From contig JAUWSZ010000026.1 of NCBI GenBank assembly GCA_030609865.1, positions 1-11,402 on the forward strand: DNA of 11,402 nucleotides. Reading direction: 5' to 3'. Both the position numbers and the translations under genes were made by a program. The notes beneath the pieces were generated by a model. That model was not told the DNA's origin. It made no database searches and saw nothing but the letters and a program-made list of their open reading frames with translations. Numbering within the stretch: position 1 is the stretch's first letter; the number at the start of each line of letters is the position of its first letter. This stretch comes from a bacterium (GTDB taxonomy: Bacteria; Desulfobacterota; DSWW01). Shown here piece by piece: positions 6,176 to 11,402 of the stretch.

Positions 6176-7660
6176 ATGGCGAAGCACCTCAGCTTACGGG
6201 GTCGAATCTTTCTAATCCTCGCGATTTTGGTCCTCATCACCGTGTGCGGCGGATCGGTCATGATCTGGTACACCTACCAGATGGAGTCCCTGTTCACTCG
6301 ATCTGTAGAAAGAGAAATGGCGAAGATCCTGGCGGTTGAGGATTTTCTGCAGGAACTGATCAAGCACAAGGGATTTGTCTCCTACTACTTCATGGACGGG
6401 GATGTGAAATGGCTTACGCGCCTGAAGGAGCAGCGCCAGGCATTTCGGGAACATTTTGCGAACGCCGAGAGACTGGCCTTCACAGCCGAGGACAGGGCTG
6501 CCCTCCAGCGGATCGAATCGAAATACATCCAGTATATCGAATCGAAGGATCGAGTGATCGACCTTTACGAATCGGGCAAACGGGAGGAGGGCTACGTCTT
6601 ACACCAGGAGGTCCGCGAATACTTCGATGAAATGCTGGAGCTCTGTGAGGCCTATGAGGTCATGCACACCAGAAGGCTCCGTAAGATGCAGCTCGAGAGC
6701 CAGGAGCAGGCGAGTCGAATGCGAGCCATCGCGGCAACCGTGATCTTGTCGGCTGTTTTCTTGAGCCTGTTGTTGGTCTTTGTCCTGCTCAGGCAAATCT
6801 TCGGTCCGATTCGGCGTCTGATAACGGAGGCAGAGCGGTCTGGGGGATCGGCGGGTGCGGCGAACGAGATGAAGGCGCTGAGCCACGAAGTGCGAGAGCT
6901 AATCGAGGATGCAGACCAGACCCAGCAGGAGCTGGAAAAGAGCCGATCGAGACTCGTGCAGGCGGAAAAAATGGCCATGGTGGGCAGGTTGGCCGCCGGG
7001 GTGGCGCACAGCATCCGGAATCCCCTGACCTCGATCAAGATGCGGCTCTTCTCACTCGAGCGGTCCCTGGATCTTCCCGCCAACCAGAAGGAGGACTTTG
7101 AGGTCATCTCCGAGGAAACCCGCCACATCGATACCATCGTTCGGAACTTCCTCGAATATGCAAGGCCTTCTAAGCTAAAGATGCAGAAGATCAGCCCCTC
7201 GGAGTTGATCGACATGAACCTCCAGCTTCTCCGCCATCGCTTCAAGTCATACGGGGTGAACGTTGATCTGAGGCGCTCAGAGCCGCTCCCGGAGATCCTG
7301 GCCGACCCGGACCAGTTGAAAGAGGTCTTCGTGAACATCCTGATAAATGCCTGCGAGGCCACGGGTGAGGGGGGTTCGATCTCGATCGAGGAAGAGATAG
7401 CAGAATTGCAGCCCCTGGGGCTTGTTTCGGTGATTCGAATCAGGGACAACGGCCCGGGGATTCCCGCCGAACTTCAGGAGAACGTCTTCGAGCCATTTTT
7501 CAGTACCAAGGAAGACGGCACTGGGCTAGGCCTGAGCATCGCTGTGAGGATCGTTGCACAGCATGGGGGGCGGTTGAGTCTTGAATCAGAGGAGGGGCAG
7601 GGCACGACGTTCATCATCACCCTGCCGTGTCGGGAGGACAAGAGTTGGGAACAATCCTGA
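6176..7660 (+). CDS. Membrane sensor histidine kinase with helical periplasmic sensor (HK2)
   Basis: A 494-residue kinase. TM1 (about 10-32) and TM2 (about 183-206) bracket about 150 residues that are almost all helical and charged, resembling a four-helix-bundle (4HB_MCP-like) sensor rather than Cache. A linker of about 50 residues after TM2 (IFGPIRRL...) looks like a short HAMP or coiled-coil signalling helix. The catalytic part is complete: H-box AHSIRNPLTSIK with His278, N-box VNILINACEA (386-395), G1 RDNGPGIP (423-430), F-box FEPFFSTK (438-445) and G2 GTGLGL (448-453). It belongs to the NtrB/ZraS-like group of kinases that partner sigma-54 activators. Its 3' end overlaps the activator gene by 16 nt, so the two are almost certainly a cognate pair. 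The cue is unknown. The ATG has a weak ribosome site, but no better in-frame start is present and TM1 follows directly. Confidence 0.92.
   Translation: MAKHLSLRGRIFLILAILVLITVCGGSVMIWYTYQMESLFTRSVEREMAKILAVEDFLQELIKHKGFVSYYFMDGDVKWLTRLKEQRQAFREHFANAERLAFTAEDRAALQRIESKYIQYIESKDRVIDLYESGKREEGYVLHQEVREYFDEMLELCEAYEVMHTRRLRKMQLESQEQASRMRAIAATVILSAVFLSLLLVFVLLRQIFGPIRRLITEAERSGGSAGAANEMKALSHEVRELIEDADQTQQELEKSRSRLVQAEKMAMVGRLAAGVAHSIRNPLTSIKMRLFSLERSLDLPANQKEDFEVISEETRHIDTIVRNFLEYARPSKLKMQKISPSELIDMNLQLLRHRFKSYGVNVDLRRSEPLPEILADPDQLKEVFVNILINACEATGEGGSISIEEEIAELQPLGLVSVIRIRDNGPGIPAELQENVFEPFFSTKEDGTGLGLSIAVRIVAQHGGRLSLESEEGQGTTFIITLPCREDKSWEQS
7632..7638 (+). promoter_or_regulatory. Ribosome binding site that favours the TTG start at 7645
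   Basis: GGGAGGA lies 6 nt before TTG 7645, inside the kinase gene. The alternative in-frame GTG at 7627 lies upstream of this site and lacks one of its own. Starting at TTG gives [10 protein letters not shown], the usual opening of a receiver domain. Confidence 0.65.
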
Positions 7661-9081
7661 TCGTTGACGACGATGCACAGCTGCGACAGAGCTTCGAGAA
7701 GATCCTGATCGAGGAGGGGCACACCGTTCGGACCGCGCCCACCGGCGAAGAAGGCATCGAATGGGTGAAGAAGGGGGTGCCGGATCTCGCCATCATGGAT
7801 GTGCGCTTGCCGGGAATGGACGGGTTGGAGGCATTCGGGATCATCCATGATCTGGAACCCAAGCTTTCTGTCATCATCATGACTGCTCACGGGACCACAG
7901 AGACGGCCATCGAGGCAACCAAATTGGGGGCCTTTGATTACGTGACCAAGCCCTTCGAGATCCCGGACATGTTGGCCCTGATCAACCAGGCCCTGGAAGC
8001 GGGCCGGCTGATGCGATCGAAGGTGGAGATGGACGCACTTCCTCAGTCGGCTACGGCCGAGGCTTTGATCGGCCGTAGCAAGGTGATGCAGGAAGTATAC
8101 AAGGACATTGGACGCGTTGCCCCCACAGATGCAACTGTCCTGATCCGTGGTGATTCCGGAACCGGAAAGGAACTGGTCGCGCGCGCCATCTACCAGCACA
8201 GTCTACGGGCTGAAAAACCATTCCTGGTCGTCAACTGTGTGGCCATCCCGGACACCCTGCTGGAAAGCGAACTTTTTGGATACGAGAGAGGTGCGTTTAC
8301 CGGGGCCGGCCATCGCCGTGTGGGGAAGATCGAGCAGGCCAACGGCGGCACCGTGTTTCTGGACGAGATCGGCGACATGCCGTTCAACATTCAGGCGAAG
8401 ATCCTTCGCTTGCTCCAGGAGAAAAGCATCGAGCGTCTTGGAGGCCGACAGCCCATCCCTGTAGACGTCCGGATCATTGCGGCCACCAACCGTGATTTGG
8501 AAAAGGCCATGCAGGAGGGCGGATTCCGTGAGGATCTTTATTATCGGCTGAAGGTCGTAACATTACACTTGCCTACCCTCCGGGACCGGGCAGAGGACAT
8601 TCCGCTGCTGGCCGACTATTTCCTGAGCCGCTTCTCCAGGGAGATGGATATGGAGAACCCTGGACTCATAGAAAAGGCGAAAGAGACACTGAGGAGCGAC
8701 TCCTGGCCAGGCAACGTTCGGGAGCTGGCCAACACCATCCAGAAGGCCCTCATCTTCAGCCGCGGCGTGCCGATCGGCCCTGAGGATGTCTCTCATGCGA
8801 TCCGAGAGAGGAGCGCTGCCACCCCCGTAGGCGGAGAGACAGTAGAGGTGACGATGCGAAAATGGGTGAACGAAATGCTCAGATCCGCTCCGTCGGAAGG
8901 ACATCTTTTCGAGGGTCTGATGGATCGATTCGCTCGGATCCTGATCACGGAAGCCCTCAACATCACGAAAGGCAATCGAAGCCGAGCCGCAAAGTTCATC
9001 GGCCTTTCTCGACCGACCCTCCTGTCGAAGATCGAAAAGTACCGGATTAGGATCGAGACCAAGGTTGGGGAAGAGCAATAA
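7645..9081 (+). CDS. NtrC-family sigma-54-dependent response regulator
   Basis: A 478-residue protein (484 if GTG 7627 is used) with the classic three domains. Receiver (1-120): Asp8/Asp9, phospho-acceptor Asp52 in [11 protein letters not shown], Thr80, Lys102. AAA+ sigma-54 interaction domain (about 140-375): Walker A GDSGTGKE (169-176), intact GAFTGA loop (216-221) that contacts sigma-54, Walker B VFLDE (237-241), FREDLYYRL with the arginine-finger region (294-302) and sensor [10 protein letters not shown] (354-361). C-terminal Fis-type helix-turn-helix (about 432-466): [20 protein letters not shown] then LLSKI. It should hydrolyse ATP to open sigma-54 promoters when phosphorylated by the kinase encoded upstream. 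Two sigma-54 promoters lie in this window, each with the same upstream operator array, and make natural targets; that binding is inferred. A linker of about 45 residues (388-432) between the AAA+ and DNA-binding domains resembles no domain I know. Confidence 0.95.
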   Translation: MGTILIVDDDAQLRQSFEKILIEEGHTVRTAPTGEEGIEWVKKGVPDLAIMDVRLPGMDGLEAFGIIHDLEPKLSVIIMTAHGTTETAIEATKLGAFDYVTKPFEIPDMLALINQALEAGRLMRSKVEMDALPQSATAEALIGRSKVMQEVYKDIGRVAPTDATVLIRGDSGTGKELVARAIYQHSLRAEKPFLVVNCVAIPDTLLESELFGYERGAFTGAGHRRVGKIEQANGGTVFLDEIGDMPFNIQAKILRLLQEKSIERLGGRQPIPVDVRIIAATNRDLEKAMQEGGFREDLYYRLKVVTLHLPTLRDRAEDIPLLADYFLSRFSREMDMENPGLIEKAKETLRSDSWPGNVRELANTIQKALIFSRGVPIGPEDVSHAIRERSAATPVGGETVEVTMRKWVNEMLRSAPSEGHLFEGLMDRFARILITEALNITKGNRSRAAKFIGLSRPTLLSKIEKYRIRIETKVGEEQ

Positions 9082-9106
9082 GTCCCAGGCTTACCCACGG
9101 GTGCGA

Positions 9107-9132
9107 TTTACAGTCTGTAAAAGATGTTGACA
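9107..9132 (+). promoter_or_regulatory. Putative upstream activator sequence (array 2) for a sigma-54 activator
   Basis: Half-sites TTTACA (9107-9112), TGTAAA (9116-9121, inverted) and TTGACA (9127-9132) have start-to-start spacings of 9 and 11 nt, exactly as in array 1. The first two lie in a perfect inverted repeat, TTTACAG (9107-9113) and CTGTAAA (9115-9121), around one base. The array begins 123 nt upstream of the sigma-54 promoter at 9230 and 25 nt after the activator gene's stop. The two arrays match at 19 of 26 positions without gaps. Confidence 0.72.
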
Positions 9133-9229
9133 GACATCCTCCTCGGGCCCATCCCTCCAGACACTCACTAACTAATTGAATCCATACGTTTTTGACCGCT
9201 GAATCCCTTCTTCCTGGACCAGCCGCCAC

Positions 9230-9245
9230 TGGCACAACGGTTGCA
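9230..9245 (+). promoter_or_regulatory. Sigma-54 (RpoN) -24/-12 promoter 2
   Basis: TGGCACA at 9230-9236, 4 nt, then TTGCA at 9241-9245. Only the last base of the -24 block departs from consensus, and the GG-GC distance is 12 nt. The predicted start near 9256 gives a 5' leader of about 27 nt to the ATG at 9283 and makes the alternative GTG at 9262 unlikely. It lies 149 nt after the activator gene and separates it from the next operon. Confidence 0.87.
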
Positions 9246-9282
9246 TTTGTGTTCATAAATCGTGCATACAGTGGGAACGACC

Positions 9283-9690
9283 ATGGACAGGGAATTTACG
9301 ATTTTGATAGCGGACAGGAACCGTCGCATTCGCGAGTTTCTTAGGCGCGAATTTGTGTTGGAGGGATATCACGTACGGCTGGTTGGGGACAGGCACGAAC
9401 TGTCCACCATGATCCGGGGAGACGATACGTTGGATCTCCTTGTCCTGGACAGTGAGATTCTTCCCCCGGACGAATTCCGAATCGTTGCGCAACTTGAGAA
9501 TCGCATACCACCTCTTCCGCTCATCATTCATAGCTTTTCGACGGAATGTGTGGATGTGTGCCTTGCCCGTGCGGCCGCAGCATTGGTAGAAAAAAGAGGC
9601 AACATAGGGGAATTGAAGAAAACAGTGAAGCAGGCATTGCGCAGCGAATACCCCTGCCGGTTTGACCATTCTGAACTGAGGCCGCAATAG
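9283..9690 (+). CDS. Degenerate single-domain receiver (RR3)
   Basis: A 135-residue protein with a receiver-like fold pattern: ILIADRNRRIREFL at the start, LLVLDSEI around the expected phospho-acceptor Asp56, Ser84 where the switch Thr/Ser is expected, and Lys104 in LVEKRG. The acidic pair is altered: Asp11 remains but the second Asp is Arg12, and the usual KP and MPGMDG signatures are missing. Mg2+ binding may therefore be weakened, although Asp56 and Lys104 persist. I chose ATG 9283 over GTG 9262 because the latter lies about 6 nt from the predicted transcription start. It is the first gene after sigma-54 promoter 2, and the kinase at 9720 follows after a 29-nt gap, so they likely work together. 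It could be a phosphorylation-poor regulator or a protein-contact module. A receiver relationship is fairly sure; activity is not. Confidence 0.82.
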   Translation: MDREFTILIADRNRRIREFLRREFVLEGYHVRLVGDRHELSTMIRGDDTLDLLVLDSEILPPDEFRIVAQLENRIPPLPLIIHSFSTECVDVCLARAAAALVEKRGNIGELKKTVKQALRSEYPCRFDHSELRPQ

Positions 9691-9719
9691 CCGGATGCGG
9701 GTCACTCTGGGGAGCGAAT

Positions 9720-11402
9720 GTGCAGGATAGGAACACCGAAAGGATGAATCGCCAGGCCGAAGGTCAGGCCGCAACCGGTCCGAAAGACGACGTTGCCTCC
9801 GCAAGGATCACGGATACGAGAGAGTATTTTCGCCGGCTTCGGCGCCGGCTTCAGATCGGGGTCTCCTTCTCCTTTCTTGTCCCCCTGGGGATTCTTTCTC
9901 TCTATTTCCATTTCCAGCTCAACCTGACCTTGCAAGAGAGCGGCAAGCTGCACCTGACGACCCTTGCCACAAGCCAAGGCAATACCATTGACCTGTTTTT
10001 GCAGGAACGTGTGGTCAACATTTTCAATCTCTTCCATCGGGGCGACTTCGAGCTTCCACCCACGCCCGATGGCATGCGGCGGTATCTTCAGGCCTTGCGG
10101 GAGGCCAGTGACGCGTTCGTGGATGTGGGATTTCTCGATGCCTCCGGTAAGCAGGTTGAATACGCAGGCCCTTATCCTTATCTACAGGGGAAAGACTACA
10201 GCGGAGAACCGTGGTTCCGGACCTTGATCGCAAAGGAGCGTAACTACCATATCACGAATATTTATCTCGGCTTTCGGAAAAAACCGCACTTTACCATCGC
10301 CGTAAAGCAGGATTTCCGGGGCAAGCCGACCGTATTGCGTGCGACCCTCGATCCGGACAAGTTCTACATGTTTCTCCGTACGATGAGCCGGGGTAAAGGA
10401 GTGCATTCCTCCCTGGTCAGTCGGGAGGGGACCTGCCAGGTCGTGGACCCGGACAGAGGCGCCCTTCTCGGGCCCTCTGACTACATTCCCCCGGAGAAGG
10501 AGGGATCCGGGGCCCAAGAGATTGCCAACAACGGCGACACGGAGCTCGTCGCGTATGCCTGGCTGAAAGAGGTCCCGTGGGCCCTGATCGTCAGGCAGCC
10601 ACTGGGGGTCGCTTATGCAACGATGTACAGGGCCCGCCGGATCATGATCGTGAGTATCGTCGTACTCGTATTGATGATCATCACCGTGGTCTGGCTGATC
10701 ACGGACCGATTGCTTCGTCGCGCACAGGCATCCGAAGAATCGAGGATGTCGCTTAAGTCGCAACTCATCCACGCTGCCAAGCTGGCTTCGGTTGGCGAAC
10801 TTGCCTCGGGAGTCGCGCACGAGATCAACAATCCCCTGGCCATTGTTGCTTCGGAAAGCGGCTGGATACAGGACATGTTGGATCCTCAGTTTGGAATGGA
10901 CTTCTCTGCCGATAAGGTCCGGCAGTCTTTGAAGCAGATCGATCACGCTGTTTTTCGTGCGAAGAACATAACACACAAACTGTTGGGCTTCGCACGGAAG
11001 AACGAACCTCGGCTTTCCGTCTGCAATGTGAATCAGATTTTGGATGATGTGGTCAGCGGTCTCAAGGAACAGGAATTCAGTGTCTCGAATATCCGACTGA
11101 TTCGTGAGTATGCTCCGGATCTTCCCGACGTTCTCCTGGATCCCGATCAAATGCAGCAGGTGTTTCTGAATCTGGTCAACAATGCACAAGACGCAATGGA
11201 TGGCGCCGGCACGATCACGCTCACAACCCAACGGGCAGAGCAGTCCATTCGCGTTACGGTTGCCGATACGGGAAAGGGCATGACTTCGGGAGAAATCGAA
11301 AAGATCTTCTTTCCCTTTCATACGACCAAAGAAGTGGGGAAGGGGACCGGACTCGGGCTGAGTGTGAGTTTGAGCATCGTGGAGGCCGTGGGAGGTCGCA
11401 TA
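9720..11402 (+). CDS. Membrane sensor histidine kinase with dCache-type domain (HK3), cut by window end
   Basis: The frame is open for 561 codons to the window edge; only the last few tens of residues should be missing. I chose GTG 9720 because GGGGAG (9709-9714) lies 5 nt upstream; ATG 9744 is a possible alternative. TM1 is at about 46-65, after a hydrophilic N-terminal stretch of about 45 residues that HK1 lacks. A periplasmic Cache-like domain of about 240 residues follows, with EPWF (163-166) and ITNIYLGFRKKPHFTIAV (178-195), and TM2 is at about 308-328. Kinase motifs are H-box AHEINNPL with His367, N-box LNLVNNAQDA (483-492), ADTGKGM (515-521), F-box FFPFHTTK (530-537) and G2 GTGLGL (542-547). 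The Cache residues around YI(S/T)..Y.G(F/Y)R..PH and the GW..DML motif after the H-box mark it as a paralog of the kinase at 669. It lies in the operon driven by sigma-54 promoter 2, so this sensor would be made only when an activator is on. Confidence 0.92.
   Translation, partial: MQDRNTERMNRQAEGQAATGPKDDVASARITDTREYFRRLRRRLQIGVSFSFLVPLGILSLYFHFQLNLTLQESGKLHLTTLATSQGNTIDLFLQERVVNIFNLFHRGDFELPPTPDGMRRYLQALREASDAFVDVGFLDASGKQVEYAGPYPYLQGKDYSGEPWFRTLIAKERNYHITNIYLGFRKKPHFTIAVKQDFRGKPTVLRATLDPDKFYMFLRTMSRGKGVHSSLVSREGTCQVVDPDRGALLGPSDYIPPEKEGSGAQEIANNGDTELVAYAWLKEVPWALIVRQPLGVAYATMYRARRIMIVSIVVLVLMIITVVWLITDRLLRRAQASEESRMSLKSQLIHAAKLASVGELASGVAHEINNPLAIVASESGWIQDMLDPQFGMDFSADKVRQSLKQIDHAVFRAKNITHKLLGFARKNEPRLSVCNVNQILDDVVSGLKEQEFSVSNIRLIREYAPDLPDVLLDPDQMQQVFLNLVNNAQDAMDGAGTITLTTQRAEQSIRVTVADTGKGMTSGEIEKIFFPFHTTKEVGKGTGLGLSVSLSIVEAVGGRI

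Noticed and set aside
1..11402. CRISPR arrays, tRNA/rRNA genes, insertion sequences
   Set aside because: No repeat-spacer pattern, RNA gene signature, transposase or terminal inverted repeats were seen on reading both strands by eye.

Overview
The window is a compact signal-transduction locus. It carries three sensor histidine kinases, four receiver-domain proteins (one a sigma-54 activator), one SLC13/DASS-type anion transporter and one small SAM-dependent methyltransferase, all on the + strand. Stand-alone receivers with a helical tail, Cache-domain kinases of the AHEINNPL...GW..D(L/M)L type, sigma-54 promoters and fairly GC-rich coding suggest a Desulfobacterota ('deltaproteobacterial') chromosome. 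That placement is an inference from gene style; there is no rRNA or other phylogenetic marker here.

Layout. (1) 1-668: no convincing gene, but a three-half-site operator array (296-321), a near-consensus sigma-54 promoter (420-435) and a leader of about 220 nt. (2) 669-5680: an apparent operon of dCache histidine kinase, single-domain receiver, DASS transporter, second single-domain receiver and methyltransferase. (3) 5681-6175: an intergenic stretch with a decayed excisionase-like helix-turn-helix gene on the - strand and a sigma-70-type promoter (6029-6057). (4) 6176-9081: a second kinase with a helical periplasmic sensor, overlapping the gene for an NtrC-family sigma-54 activator. (5) 9082-9282: a second operator array (9107-9132) and a second sigma-54 promoter (9230-9245). 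(6) 9283 to the window end: a degenerate single-domain receiver and a third kinase (dCache, paralogous to the first), cut by the window edge.

How it may work together. The two sigma-54 promoters are 18/20 identical over their core. Each is preceded by the same array of three half-sites (TTTACA, TGTMAA, TTGACA) with identical internal spacing and almost the same distance to the -24 element (124 and 123 nt). The gene between the two operons encodes a sigma-54 activator with an intact GAFTGA loop. The simplest reading is a small local regulon: the kinase at 6176 phosphorylates the activator at 7645, which binds both arrays and switches on the transporter operon to its left and the receiver/kinase operon to its right. 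The sequence supports the architecture. The signal, the transported anion and the roles of the extra receivers are unknown.
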